64,000 nucleotides of DNA from Bradyrhizobium tropiciagri (GCF_018130505.1 NZ_JAFCKH010000003.1:310001-374000), one strand, 5' to 3'; shown: positions 27,071 to 36,585, counted from the stretch's first letter. A program made the numbers and translations. Notes: generated by a model from the letters alone, not told the origin.

Positions 27071-29338
27071 ATGAGCTTCCGCCGCGACCGTATTACAAAA
27101 CCGATCTTCTCCTGGGCGCGTGGCGTGCTGCCGACGATGTCGGACACCGAGCGCGAGGCGCTGGAGGCGGGCGACGTCTGGTGGGACGCCGATCTCTTCA
27201 CCGGCAATCCGGACTGGCCGAAGTTTCTGGCCTACGCGCCGGCCAAGCTGACCGACGAAGAAAACGCCTTCCTGCACGGCCCGGTCGATGAACTCTGCAG
27301 GATGCTCGACGAGTGGAAGATCAACTGGGAATGGCGCGACCTGCCGCCCGAGGTCTGGGACTTCGTCAAGCGCCACAAGTTCTTCGGCATGATCATTCCG
27401 AAGGAATTCGGCGGCCTCGGCTTCTCGCCTTATGCGCATTCCGAAGTGGTGCGGAAAATCTCCTCGCGCTCGCTGACCGCGGCCGTCACCGTGATGGTGC
27501 CGAACTCGCTCGGACCGGGCGAATTGTTGATGCGCTTCGGCACCAGGGAGCAGCAGGAGCGATGGCTGCCGCGCCTCGCCGACGGCCGTGACATTCCCTG
27601 CTTCGGCCTGACCAGCCCGGAGGCCGGCTCGGACGCCGCCTCGATGGTCGACACCGGCATCATCTGCAAGGGCACTTTCGAGGGCCGCGAAGTCATCGGG
27701 CTGAAGCTGAACTGGCACAAGCGCTACATCACGCTTGGGCCCGTCGCGACGCTGCTCGGCCTCGCCTTCAAGGCCTATGATCCCGATCATCTGGTCGGCA
27801 GCGAAGAAGAGCTGGGCATCACCGTCGCGCTGATCCCGACGCATCTGCCCGGCGTCTCGATCGGCCACCGCCATCTGCCGGCGATGCAGGTGTTCCAGAA
27901 CGGCCCGAACTGGGGCCGCGACGTCTTCATCCCGCTCGACTACATCATCGGCGGCCAGGAGCGGCTCGGGCAGGGCTGGAAGATGCTGATGACCGCGCTC
28001 GCCGCCGGCCGCGGCATCTCGCTGCCGTCGCTGTCGGCCGCCGGCGCCGCCTATGCCGCGCGCACCACCGGCGCCTATGCCCGCATCCGCGAGCAGTTCG
28101 GCATCTCGATCTCGAAGTTCGAGGGCATCGAGGAGCCGCTCGCGCGCATCGCCGGCACCGCCTATCTGCTCGATGCCGCGCGGCGGCTGACCTGCGCCGC
28201 GCTGAACGAGGGACATCATCCCGCCGTCATCTCCGGCATCATGAAGCTGCACGCCACCGAGCGGATGCGGATCGCGATCGATGACGCGATGGACATCCAT
28301 GGCGGCAAGGCCGTGATCGACGGGCCGCAGAACTATCTCGGCAACCTCTACCGCTCGGTGCCGGTCGGCATCACGGTCGAGGGCGCGAACATCCTGACCC
28401 GCAATCTGATCGTGTTCGGGCAGGGCGCGATTCGCGCGCACCCTTACCTGTTGCAGGAGATGAACGCGCTCGGCGAGGCCGACCGCGACAAGGGCCTCGC
28501 CGCATTCGACACCGCGTTCTGGAAGCATGTCGGCCACAGCTTTGCGACCATGTTCCGTGCCTGGGGCCGCAGCTGGACCTTCGGCCTGTTCGCGCCGGCA
28601 CCCGATGCCGGCGAGGCGACGGAATATTACCGCCAGCTCTCGCGCTACTCTTCGGCCTTTGCGCTGAGCGCCGACATGGCGCTGCTCACCCTCGGCGGCG
28701 CGCTGAAGCGGAAGGAGATGCTGTCCGCACGGTTCGGCGACATCCTCTCCGAGCTGTATCTGCTGTCCGCGGCGCTGAAGCGCTGGCAGGACGAGGGCCG
28801 GCAGAAGGACGATCTTCCCGCGCTCGAATGGTGCATGGCGTCCGGCTTCAAGACCATCGAGAACCGTTTTGCGGAGATCTTCGCCAATCTGCCGAACCGC
28901 TTCGTCGCGGTGATCCTGAAATTCCTGATCCAGCCGTTTGGCGCGCGCGTGACGGGTCCGTCGGACCGCGTCGTGCATCAATGCGCGCAGCTCGTGCTGT
29001 CGCCCTCGGCGGCGCGCGAGCGCCTGACGCCTGATCTCGCGTTCGTCGACGACGACGGCGGCATCGCGCGGCTGGAGAAAGCCTTCCGTCTCGTGCATGA
29101 GGCCGAGGATGCCGCGAAGCAAATGCGCGCGGCGCACATGCATGACTGGAAGGAGGCGGTCAAGAAGGGCGTCATCACCGAGAGCGATGGCGCAAGGCTC
29201 GCCGCCGCTCACGAAGCTGTCACAAAAGTCATCGAGGTCGATGATTTTGCGCCCGAGGCGCTGTCACCGATTTACAAGAAATCCGCCGACGTGCATCAGT
29301 TCTTCCAGGAGCTTGGTGAGCAGAGGGCGGCGAGCTGA
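27071..29338 (+). CDS. fadE: Acyl-CoA dehydrogenase, FadE type
   Basis: A protein of 755 residues, longer than common 380-residue acyl-CoA dehydrogenases and matching the FadE class with a C-terminal DUF1974 extension. Core segments are IPKEFGGLGFSPYAHSEVVRKI, FGLTSPEAGSDAASM, INWEWRDLPPEVWDF and GGKAVIDGPQNYLGNLYRSVP. It removes hydrogens from acyl-CoA to make trans-2-enoyl-CoA, the first beta-oxidation step, probably for long or medium chains. It is the first gene of a four-gene operon; its TGA overlaps the next ATG. GGATCCGCC precedes the ATG at 27071; the SD is weak. Confidence 0.9.
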   Translation: MSFRRDRITKPIFSWARGVLPTMSDTEREALEAGDVWWDADLFTGNPDWPKFLAYAPAKLTDEENAFLHGPVDELCRMLDEWKINWEWRDLPPEVWDFVKRHKFFGMIIPKEFGGLGFSPYAHSEVVRKISSRSLTAAVTVMVPNSLGPGELLMRFGTREQQERWLPRLADGRDIPCFGLTSPEAGSDAASMVDTGIICKGTFEGREVIGLKLNWHKRYITLGPVATLLGLAFKAYDPDHLVGSEEELGITVALIPTHLPGVSIGHRHLPAMQVFQNGPNWGRDVFIPLDYIIGGQERLGQGWKMLMTALAAGRGISLPSLSAAGAAYAARTTGAYARIREQFGISISKFEGIEEPLARIAGTAYLLDAARRLTCAALNEGHHPAVISGIMKLHATERMRIAIDDAMDIHGGKAVIDGPQNYLGNLYRSVPVGITVEGANILTRNLIVFGQGAIRAHPYLLQEMNALGEADRDKGLAAFDTAFWKHVGHSFATMFRAWGRSWTFGLFAPAPDAGEATEYYRQLSRYSSAFALSADMALLTLGGALKRKEMLSARFGDILSELYLLSAALKRWQDEGRQKDDLPALEWCMASGFKTIENRFAEIFANLPNRFVAVILKFLIQPFGARVTGPSDRVVHQCAQLVLSPSAARERLTPDLAFVDDDGGIARLEKAFRLVHEAEDAAKQMRAAHMHDWKEAVKKGVITESDGARLAAAHEAVTKVIEVDDFAPEALSPIYKKSADVHQFFQELGEQRAAS

Positions 29339-30621
29339 TGGCGCGACCAGTCTTTATCGTCGACGGCAGCCGGACGCCGTTCCTGAAGGCGCGCTCCGGT
29401 CCCGGGCCGTTCACGCCGGTCGATCTCGCCGTGCAATGCGGCCGGCCGCTGCTGGCGCGGCAGCCCTTCGCGCCCACTGCCTTCGATCAGGTGATCCTCG
29501 GTTGCGTCAACGTGATCGCCGACGAGATGAACCCGGCGCGCGTCGCGGCGCTGCGGCTCGGCATGGGCGAGCAGATGGTCGCGTTCACGGTGCAGATCAA
29601 TTGCGGCTCCGGCATGCAGTCGATCGACACCGCCTACCATTACATCCGCGAAGGGAGCTCTGATCTAATCCTCGCCGGTGGCGCCGAGGCGTTGAGCCAC
29701 GCGCCGCTGGTCTGGCCCAATTCAGGCGTGCGCTGGTTTGCCGGCTTCGCCGGGGCCAAGGGGTTAGCGGCCAAAATCGCTGCCGCGCTGAAGGTGAGGC
29801 CAAGCTACTTCAAGCCGATCATCGGCCTCGAGCGCGGGCTGACCGATCCGATCACCGAGCTCAACATGGGCCAGACCGCCGAGAAGGTCGGCCATCTCTT
29901 CGGCATCACCCGCGCGCAATCCGACGCCTACGCTGTCGAGAGCCACCAGCGGCTGGCGAATGCGCAGAAGCAGGGGTTTCTCAAGGGCGAGGTCGAGACC
30001 GCGTTCTCCCGCGACGGCAGGTTCTACGACCATGACGACGGCGTCCGCCCGGACTCGTCTCCGGAGACGTTGTCGAAGCTGAAGCCGGTGTTCGAGCGGC
30101 CATGGGGCCAGGTCACCGCCGGCAATTCCTCGCAGATCACCGATGGCGCGTCCTGGGTGATCCTCGCCTCGGAAAATGCGGTGGCCAAGCACGGGCTGAC
30201 GCCGAAGGCCGTCATCCTCGACAGCCAGTGGTCGGCGCTCGATCCCTCGATCATGGGCCTCGGCCCGGTGCTGTCGGCCAGCGCGCTGCTGAAGCGCAAC
30301 GGACTGACGTTGCAGGATGTCGAGACCTGGGAGCTGAACGAGGCCTTTGCCACACAGGTGCTCGGCTGCCTCGCGGCCTGGAATGACGACAAGTTCTGCC
30401 GCGAAATTCTCGGCCTTGACGGCGCGGCCGGCGAGATCGACCGCAGCAGGCTCAACGTCGACGGCGGCGCGATCAGCCTCGGCCATCCCGTCGGCACCAG
30501 CGGCAACCGCATCGTGCTGCACCTCGTCAATGCGATGAAGCGGCTCGGCACCAGGCGCGGCGTCGCCACCGAATGCATCGGTGGCGGGCTGGGTGGCGCG
30601 ATGTTGATAGAGACGGTGTGA
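29338..30621 (+). CDS. fadI: Acetyl-CoA C-acyltransferase (thiolase, FadI/FadA type)
   Basis: A protein of 427 residues. The nucleophile Cys lies in INCGSGMQSIDTAYHYI, the NEAFA loop follows WELNEAFATQVLG, the catalytic His in GGAISLGHPVGTSGNRIVLH and the second Cys in ECIGGGLGGAMLI. The thiolase cleaves 3-ketoacyl-CoA with CoA, the last beta-oxidation step. The length and FVDGSRTPFLKARSG-like start (VFIVDGSRTPFLK) resemble FadI rather than FadA. Start codon ATG shares a base with the preceding TGA. Next gene begins three bases after the stop. Confidence 0.9.
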   Translation: MARPVFIVDGSRTPFLKARSGPGPFTPVDLAVQCGRPLLARQPFAPTAFDQVILGCVNVIADEMNPARVAALRLGMGEQMVAFTVQINCGSGMQSIDTAYHYIREGSSDLILAGGAEALSHAPLVWPNSGVRWFAGFAGAKGLAAKIAAALKVRPSYFKPIIGLERGLTDPITELNMGQTAEKVGHLFGITRAQSDAYAVESHQRLANAQKQGFLKGEVETAFSRDGRFYDHDDGVRPDSSPETLSKLKPVFERPWGQVTAGNSSQITDGASWVILASENAVAKHGLTPKAVILDSQWSALDPSIMGLGPVLSASALLKRNGLTLQDVETWELNEAFATQVLGCLAAWNDDKFCREILGLDGAAGEIDRSRLNVDGGAISLGHPVGTSGNRIVLHLVNAMKRLGTRRGVATECIGGGLGGAMLIETV

Positions 30622-30623
30622 TC

Positions 30624-32720
30624 ATGGATTCACGGATCATCGACCTTCTCGCCGACCGCGTGCTCGAACTCGGGCCGACTCCTGCGGCCGACAGCCCGTA
30701 CAAGAATTTCAAGCTGACCCGTGACGAGGACGGCATCGCCTGGCTCTTGTTCGATCGCGCCGGCACCAGCGCCAACACGCTGTCTGCCGACCTGCTCGAA
30801 GAGCTCGATGCGATCGTCACCGCGCTGGAGAGCCAGCGGCCCGCCGGCCTCGTGATACGCTCGGCGAAGACAAGCGGCTTCATCGCCGGCGCCGACGTCA
30901 ACGAATTCCGCGGCGCCAGCGATCCGCGCGCGGTCGAGACCGAGATCGGCCGCGCCCATGCGGTGATCGACCGGCTGGAGGCGCTGCGCGTGCCCTCGGT
31001 CGCGGTGATCCACGGCTTCTGCCTCGGCGGCGGCCTCGAGGTCGCGCTGGCCTGCCAGATGCGGATCGCGATCGACGATGCGCGGTTCGGCTTCCCCGAG
31101 GTGATGCTCGGCCTGCACCCCGGCCTCGGCGGCACCGTGCGCTTCACCGAGCTGGTCAATCCGCTGCAGGCGATGACCCTGATGCTGACCGGCAAGACCA
31201 TCGACGCGCGCCGCGCCAAGTCGCTCGGCCTGGTCGATGCCGTCACCCAGGAGCGCCACGTCCGTAATGCGGTGAAGGACGCGGTGTTCGGCCGGCTCAA
31301 ACGCGCGAAGCCCGGCGCGCTCAACAGACTGCTCAATCTCGGCGCCGCCCGGGGCTTTCTCGCCTCGCGCATGCGCCGCGAGGCAGAGAAGGCCGCGCCG
31401 CGTGCGCACTATCCCGCGCCCTACGCGCTGATCGATCTTTGGGAAAAGCATGCCGGCGACCGCGCGGCGATGCTGAGCGCGGAGAAGGCCTCGTTCGCCA
31501 ATCTGATGGTGACGCCGACGGCGCAGAATTTGATCCGTGTCTTCTTCCTGCGCGAGCAGATGAAGAAGGTCGCAGGCAGTGGCAACAAGGTGCAGCACGT
31601 CCATGTCATCGGCGCCGGCGCGATGGGCGGCGACATCGCGGCCTGGTGCGCCAACCAGGACATGCGGGTCACGCTGGCCGACATGAAGTCCGAGCCGATC
31701 GCCGGCGCGATCAAGCGTGCGTCCGAGCTGTTCGGCAAGATCATGCGCAAGAAGATCGACCAGCGCGATGCGCTCGACCGGCTGGTCCCCGACATGGACG
31801 GTGAGGGCGTCCGCAACGCCGACCTGATCATCGAGGCGGTGCCGGAAAAGCTCGAGCTGAAGCAGAAGGTCTATGCCTCCCTCGAGCCGCGGATGAAGCC
31901 GGGCGCCATCCTCGCCACCAACACGTCGAGCATTCCGCTGCAGGATCTGCGCACCACGCTGGCGCGGCCGGAGCGGCTGCTCGGCCTGCACTTCTTCAAT
32001 CCGGTGTCGCGGCTGCAACTCGTCGAGGTGGTCAGCCATGACGGCAGCGATGCGACGCTGCTGACGGAAGCGCGCGCCTTCGTCGGCGCGATCGACCGCC
32101 TGCCGCTGCCGGTGAAGAGCTCGCCGGGCTTCCTCGTCAACCGCGCGCTGACGCCGTACATGCTGGAAGCGATGATGATGCTGGACGAGAAGATCGAGCA
32201 GCGTCTGATCGACGCGGCGGCCGAGCAGTTCGGAATGCCGATGGGGCCGATCGAGCTCGCCGACCAGGTCGGCCTCGATATCTGCCTCGATGTTGGTGAC
32301 ATGCTGCGCTCCAAGTTCGGCGACATGCTGCCGCCGACGCCGGCCTGGCTGCGCGACAAGGTCGCCAGGGGTGAGCTCGGCCGCAAGACCGGCAAGGGCT
32401 TCTATATCTGGAAGGACGGCAAGGCGGAGAAGCCGCCGCTGCCGGAGACCGGTCCCCGGGTGACCGACGAGATGATCGACCGCCTGGTGCTGCCGATCTC
32501 CAATGTCTGCGTCGCCTCTTTGCGCGAAGGCATTGTCGACGATCCCGACATGGTCGACGGCGCGATGATCTTCGGCGCCGGCTATGCGCCGTTCCGCGGC
32601 GGCCCGCTCAACTATGCCCGCACCCGCGGCATCGACAATGTGGTGTCGACCATGCAGGGGCTGATGCGCAAGTTCGGCGGACGGTTTGCGCCGGATACCG
32701 GCTGGGAGAGTTTCAAGTGA
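30624..32720 (+). CDS. fadJ: Bifunctional enoyl-CoA hydratase/3-hydroxyacyl-CoA dehydrogenase (FadJ/FadB type)
   Basis: A protein of 698 residues. The N-terminal hydratase domain shows SGFIAGADVNEFRGA, IHGFCLGGGLEVALACQMRI and FGFPEVMLGLHPGLGGTVRF. The NAD-binding domain starts HVIGAGAMGGDIAAWCANQD and includes NTSSIPLQDL and GLHFFNPVSRLQLVEVV with the catalytic His. PGFLVNRALTPYMLEAMMML marks the dehydrogenase C-domain, followed by a second smaller C-domain with GKGFYIW. It hydrates enoyl-CoA and oxidises the hydroxy product. An upstream in-frame start would overlap the thiolase; the ATG at 30624 is used. Confidence 0.9.
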   Translation: MDSRIIDLLADRVLELGPTPAADSPYKNFKLTRDEDGIAWLLFDRAGTSANTLSADLLEELDAIVTALESQRPAGLVIRSAKTSGFIAGADVNEFRGASDPRAVETEIGRAHAVIDRLEALRVPSVAVIHGFCLGGGLEVALACQMRIAIDDARFGFPEVMLGLHPGLGGTVRFTELVNPLQAMTLMLTGKTIDARRAKSLGLVDAVTQERHVRNAVKDAVFGRLKRAKPGALNRLLNLGAARGFLASRMRREAEKAAPRAHYPAPYALIDLWEKHAGDRAAMLSAEKASFANLMVTPTAQNLIRVFFLREQMKKVAGSGNKVQHVHVIGAGAMGGDIAAWCANQDMRVTLADMKSEPIAGAIKRASELFGKIMRKKIDQRDALDRLVPDMDGEGVRNADLIIEAVPEKLELKQKVYASLEPRMKPGAILATNTSSIPLQDLRTTLARPERLLGLHFFNPVSRLQLVEVVSHDGSDATLLTEARAFVGAIDRLPLPVKSSPGFLVNRALTPYMLEAMMMLDEKIEQRLIDAAAEQFGMPMGPIELADQVGLDICLDVGDMLRSKFGDMLPPTPAWLRDKVARGELGRKTGKGFYIWKDGKAEKPPLPETGPRVTDEMIDRLVLPISNVCVASLREGIVDDPDMVDGAMIFGAGYAPFRGGPLNYARTRGIDNVVSTMQGLMRKFGGRFAPDTGWESFK

Positions 32721-33163
32721 CCGACTCGCAAGCGACCGACACCCACGTTCACGCGCCGCTGAGCAATGACGCCGAGCCGAAGGGCGATCTCTGCATCCGC
32801 ACGCTGGCGATGCCGGCCGACACCAACGCCAATGGCGATATCTTCGGCGGCTGGCTGCTCAGCCAGATGGATGTCGGAGGCGGCGTGTTCGCCTCAAAGG
32901 TCGCAAAGTCCCGCACCGTGACCGTCGCGATCGATGCGATGAACTTCCGCAAACCGGTCTATGTCGGCGATCTCGTCTCGGTCCACGCCAATCTGGTGCG
33001 GCTCGGGCGCACCTCGATCACGGTGCATCTCGAAGCCTGGGTGCTGCGCCGCAGGGCACAGCAATCGATCCTGGTGACCGACGGCAATTTCACCTACGTC
33101 TCGATCGACGATCACGGCCAGCCGCAGCCGATCCAGCGCGACGGCGGCACAATCGCGACCTGA
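32717..33163 (+). CDS. Acyl-CoA thioesterase, YciA-like hotdog protein
   Basis: A protein of 148 residues with an acyl-CoA thioester hydrolase hotdog domain. The conserved block is MPADTNANGDIFGGWLLSQMD, where the Asn-Asp pair is catalytic in YciA, followed by VTVAIDAMNFRKPVYVGDLV and GRTSITVHLEAWVLRR. It releases free acid and CoA, preventing CoA sequestration during beta-oxidation. The start is GTG at 32717, overlapping the previous stop as GTGA. It ends the operon; 300 bases of repeat-bearing sequence follow. Confidence 0.87.
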   Translation: MTDSQATDTHVHAPLSNDAEPKGDLCIRTLAMPADTNANGDIFGGWLLSQMDVGGGVFASKVAKSRTVTVAIDAMNFRKPVYVGDLVSVHANLVRLGRTSITVHLEAWVLRRRAQQSILVTDGNFTYVSIDDHGQPQPIQRDGGTIAT

Positions 33164-33180
33164 GAGCTTGTGAATCCTTT
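33164..33180 (+). repeat. Isolated copy of the family D outer-arm sequence
   Basis: GAGCTTGTGAATCCTTT follows the thioesterase stop codon with no gap. It matches GAGCTTGTGAATCTTT at 15218-15233, which also follows a stop codon without a gap. No inverted partner was found here. Confidence 0.55.
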
Positions 33181-33224
33181 GCGACGACGGGACTAGCCGC
33201 AGGATGCGCGAGAACCATCCGCCG

Positions 33225-33349
33225 CGTCGTCCCGGCGAAAGCCGGGACCCATAACCACCGGAAGGTCATTGTTGCGCGGCGCTGGGGCCACAACTCGTTT
33301 CAACAACTTGACTCTGTGGTTATGGATCCCGGCTTTCGCCGGGACGACG
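33225..33349. repeat. Intergenic palindrome, family G
   Basis: Arms CGTCGTCCCGGCGAAAGCCG and CGGCTTTCGCCGGGACGACG, with inner GGGACCCATAACCAC/GTGGTTATGGATCCC. It occupies most of the 319-base gap between the thioesterase and the next small gene. A lone half-copy (GTCGTCCCGGCTTTCGC) is at 50638-50654. Confidence 0.85.
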
Positions 33350-33482
33350 GTGGGGAGATGATGCCGTCGCGATTCGCGCCCGCATCGTCACGTCGCATGC
33401 GCGGGCGATGACGGAATGGTGAGGCCTAGGAACAAACCGGCAGCAGCTTTGTTGTCGGCCCGGAATCAAGCCGAGGCCGACT

Positions 33483-33677
33483 ATGTCTGACAGCTACGTG
33501 ATCGAAGTGAGTTCGCAGACCGCGGGTATCGTGGTGCGCGATACCGGTGGTTATCAGTTCTTTGCTGCGTCGCACCGTTTCGACAGTCTGGAAGGCCAGA
33601 TCTTCCGCAACGCCCGCGAGGCCGAACGCGCCGCGCGCCGCCTCCTGACAGGCCAAACGCTGCAACTGGCGTCGTAG
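33483..33677 (+). CDS. Conserved small hypothetical protein
   Basis: A protein of 64 residues, no membrane segment. A predicted beta-rich N-terminal half (SYVIEVSSQTAGIVVRDTGGYQFFAA) is followed by a helix (GQIFRNAREAERAARRLLTG). Not a family I can name with confidence; the layout resembles short rhizobial hypothetical proteins with a strand-strand-helix fold. ATG at 33483 has only a weak purine stretch (GAGGCC) before it. It lies 117 bases before the glycerol regulator gene, on the same strand, and could be independent. Confidence 0.6.
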   Translation: MSDSYVIEVSSQTAGIVVRDTGGYQFFAASHRFDSLEGQIFRNAREAERAARRLLTGQTLQLAS

Positions 33678-33793
33678 GCGGGATGTCATTCCGGGTTCGC
33701 CCTTCCGGCGTCCCGGATTGACCGAGCGGCCATCGTTGACCTCTGCGCCGAACGGTCGCACCATGGGCGACTCGCCGCTTCAAGGGGGCCGCC

Positions 33794-34630
33794 GTGGCCG
33801 GACTCTCCCATCGCCAGACTGAGATCCTCAACATCGCACGCGCCTTCGGCCGGGTGATGGTGGAGGATCTTGCGCGGCGGTTCGAGGTCTCGGCGCAGAC
33901 CATCCGCAAGGACCTCAACGACCTCTGCGACCAGCGTGCGCTGACCCGCATCCATGGCGGCGCGATCATCGCCTCCGGCGTGGAGAATCTTGCCTATGAG
34001 GCGCGCCGCTTCGTCGCCGCCGAGGAGAAAAAGGCGATCGGTGCCGCGGCTGCCGCGCGGATCCCGAACGGCTGCTCGCTGTTCATCAATATCGGCACCA
34101 CGACGGAGGAGGTCGCGAGCGCGCTGACCTCGCACGAGGACCTGCTCGTCATCACCAACAACCTCAACGTCGCGATGCTGCTCTATCGCCATCCGCGTAT
34201 CGAGGTGGTGGTCGCCGGCGGCACCGTGCGCCGCGCCGACGGCGCCGTGGTCGGCTCGACCGCGACGCAACTGATCGGCCAGTTCAAGGTCGACTACGCC
34301 ATCATCGGCGCCTCCGCGATCGACGAGGAGGGCGCCTTGCTCGATTTCGACTATCGCGAGGTGCAGGTCGCGCAGGCGATCATCGCCAATGCGCGCAACG
34401 TCGTGCTGGTCTCCGATTCGACCAAGCTGCGCCGCAGCGCGCCGGTGCGCATCGCGCATATGAGCCAGATCCAGACCTTCATCACCGACTCGCCACTGCC
34501 CGCCGGCCTCGCCAACATCTGCCACAGCCGCGGCATCGAGGTCGTGGTGGCAATGGACAAGCCGCAAGTCGACATCGACGACAACAGCGCCGAGCCGGCA
34601 CCTGCCCCTGTGACGATGCGCAGCGCGTAG
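33794..34630 (+). CDS. glpR: DeoR/GlpR family transcriptional repressor of glycerol genes
   Basis: A protein of 278 residues. Residues 5-60 form a DeoR-type winged helix: HRQTEILNIARAFGRVMVEDLARRFEVSAQTIRKDLNDLCDQ in pieces, ending in LTRIHGGAI. The DeoRC effector domain includes NGCSLFINIGTTTEEVA and VAGGTVRRADGAVVG, a phosphate-binding sugar-phosphate isomerase-like fold. It should sense glycerol-3-phosphate and control glpD and the ABC genes downstream. The start is GTG at 33794, fixed by AAGGGGG at 33782-33788. It is separated from glpD by two palindromic repeats and candidate operators. Confidence 0.87.
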   Translation: MAGLSHRQTEILNIARAFGRVMVEDLARRFEVSAQTIRKDLNDLCDQRALTRIHGGAIIASGVENLAYEARRFVAAEEKKAIGAAAAARIPNGCSLFINIGTTTEEVASALTSHEDLLVITNNLNVAMLLYRHPRIEVVVAGGTVRRADGAVVGSTATQLIGQFKVDYAIIGASAIDEEGALLDFDYREVQVAQAIIANARNVVLVSDSTKLRRSAPVRIAHMSQIQTFITDSPLPAGLANICHSRGIEVVVAMDKPQVDIDDNSAEPAPAPVTMRSA

Positions 34631-34664
34631 CGCGCGGGCGCCCGTGCGTCGAGCACCGCTCTTT

Positions 34665-34747
34665 CCCCGTCATTGCGAGCGGAGCGAAGCAATCCATCTC
34701 TCCGCGCGCGGCGGCATGGATTGCTTCGCTCCGCTCGCAATGACGGG
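34665..34747. repeat. Intergenic palindrome, family B copy 2
   Basis: Arms CCCGTCATTGCGAGCGGAGC and GCTCCGCTCGCAATGACGGG, inner GAAGCAATCCAT/ATGGATTGCTTC; longer perfect pairing than copy 1 at 6671. It lies in the 410-base gap between glpR and glpD. Confidence 0.88.
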
Positions 34748-34780
34748 GATGGTCACCGAGCAACACACCCCGCTCTTGCT

Positions 34781-34885
34781 CCCGTCACCCTGAGGAGCGC
34801 GTAGCGCGTCTCGAAGGGTCGACGGCCACCGGCCGGGCCGTGCACCCTTCGAGACGCCGCTTCGCGGCTCCTCAGGGGTGACGGG
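34781..34885. repeat. Intergenic palindrome, family D copy 2
   Basis: Arms CCCGTCACCCTGAGGAGCGC and GCTCCTCAGGGGTGACGGGG, inner CGTCTCGAAGGGTC/CACCCTTCGAGACG. It follows family B copy 2 by 33 bases. Confidence 0.85.
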
Positions 34886-34951
34886 GAGGGATATGCGCGG
34901 GAGAAATGACAACCGACAAGTTTTCCCACCGCAGCCAGCCCAGGTTCCCCA

Positions 34952-35006
34952 TTTTCGGTTTGCTTTCGTTTTTGGTTGTGATCTAATCAAATCCGAAAGT
35001 AAAACC
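34952..35006 (+). promoter_or_regulatory. Candidate GlpR operators and leader of glpD
   Basis: An AT-richer island stands out before glpD. It holds TTTTCGGTTTGCTTTCGTTT (34952-34971), two direct TTTCG-type units, and downstream CCGAAAGTAAAACC (34993-35006), their inverted counterpart (GTTTnnCTTTCG). DeoR-family regulators commonly bind such T-rich TTTCG repeats; GlpR binding is inferred. No unambiguous -35/-10 was chosen. Confidence 0.45.
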
Positions 35007-35040
35007 GTCAAAGCGAAGACGGTTTGCCGGGGAAGCGCTC

Positions 35041-36581
35041 TTGGATCGAATTTACGACCTCGCCATCATCGGAGGCGGCGTTAACGGCTGCGGCATCGCG
35101 CGCGATGCGGCGGGCCGGGGCAACTCTGTTTTCCTGTGTGAAATGAACGATTTGGCCAGCGGGACGTCGTCCTGGTCGTCCAAGCTCGTGCATGGCGGGC
35201 TGCGCTATCTCGAATATTACGAGTTCCGCCTGGTGCGGGAGGCGCTGATCGAGCGCGAGACGCTCTGGCAGATCGCGCCTCACATCATTCGTCCGTTGCG
35301 TTTCATCCTGCCGCATCATTCCGGGCTGCGCCCGGCTTGGCTGCTGCGGCTCGGCCTGTTCCTCTACGACCATATCGGCGGCCGCAATCTGCTGCCGGCA
35401 ACGCGCTCGGTCGATCTGGCGCATGACGCGCTCGGCAAGGCGCTGATTCCGAATCGCTACCGCAAGGGTTTTGAATATTCGGACTGCTTCGTCGACGACG
35501 CGCGCCTCGTCGTGCTGACGGCGCGCGATGCCGCCGATCGCGGCGCCGAGATCCGCACCCGCACCCGCGCAGTCGAGATCAGGCAGGTCGACGGCGTCTG
35601 GCACGTCACCGTGGAAGATCGCGGCAGCGGCGCGCGCGAAACGATCAAATCACGCGCGCTGGTCAATGCCGGCGGCCCGTGGGTCGAACAGGTGTTGGCC
35701 TCCGGCGCCGGCGTCAATGCGCGCGCAAAGGTGCGCCTCGTGCAAGGCTCGCACATCGTGGTCCGCAAGCTCTACGACCACGACCGCGCCTACACCTTCC
35801 AGAATGCCGACGGCCGCATCATCTTCGTGATCCCCTATCAGGACGACTTCACGCTGATCGGGACCACCGATCGCGACTATGACGGAGATCCCGCCAAGGT
35901 GAAGGCGAGCCAGGAGGAGATCGCCTATCTCTGCGCCTCCGCCAGCGAATATCTCGCCAAACCGGTGAAGCCCGAGGACGTCGTCTGGGACTATTCCGGT
36001 GTGCGACCGCTGTATGACGACGGCGCCAGCGAAGCCAAGGCCGCGACCCGCGACTACGTGTTCGAGCTCGACACGCCCGGCGGTACGCCGCTGCTGTCGA
36101 TCTATGGCGGCAAGATCACGACCTATCGCCGCCTCGCCGAAGAGGCGCTGGAGCGGCTGGCGCCTTGGTTGCGCGGCACGAAGTCGCAGCAAGGCTGGAC
36201 CGGCAAGGCGCCGCTGCCCGGCGGCGACATGGACGTCTCCGCGATTCCGGCGCTGACCGCCGAATTGATCCGCAACTATCCGTTCCTCACGCAGCCGCAT
36301 GCGAACCGTCTGGCGCATGCCTATGGCACGCGCGCCGCCAAACTCTTGGGCAATGCAACATCCGCGGCCGAGCTCGGCCGCGCGTTCGGCGCCACCTTGA
36401 CGGAAAGCGAAGTCAGGTACCTGATGGCGAACGAATGGGCGCACACTGCTGAGGATGTTGTCTGGCGACGATCCAAGCTCGGCTTGCGGATGACGGCGAA
36501 CGAAATCGCCGCGCTCAACGAATGGATGGCAGCCAACCGCGTCTCAGCTGAACGTCCCCTTCGCGAAGCCGGAGGACGGAC

Positions 36582-36585
<4 letters not shown>
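35041..36585 (+). CDS. glpD: Glycerol-3-phosphate dehydrogenase (FAD, respiratory)
   Basis: A protein of 514 residues. LAIIGGGVNGCGIARDAAGRG (first 20 residues: YDLAIIGGGVNGCGIARDAA) is the FAD fold at the very N-terminus; SGTSSWSSKLVHGGLRYLEY follows, typical of GlpD/GlpA. FVIPYQDDFTLIGTTDRDYDG and LSIYGGKITTYRRLAEEALE are family blocks. It oxidises glycerol-3-phosphate to DHAP and passes electrons to quinone at the membrane. The start must be TTG at 35041 (GGGGAAG at 35029-35035), because the next ATG would delete the FAD motif. Its last codons overlap the start of the first ABC ATPase gene. Confidence 0.92.

Noticed and set aside
27056-29212. 718-codon minus-strand opening across fadE
   Set aside because: Mirror of a strongly conserved acyl-CoA dehydrogenase; no motif or start signal on the minus strand.
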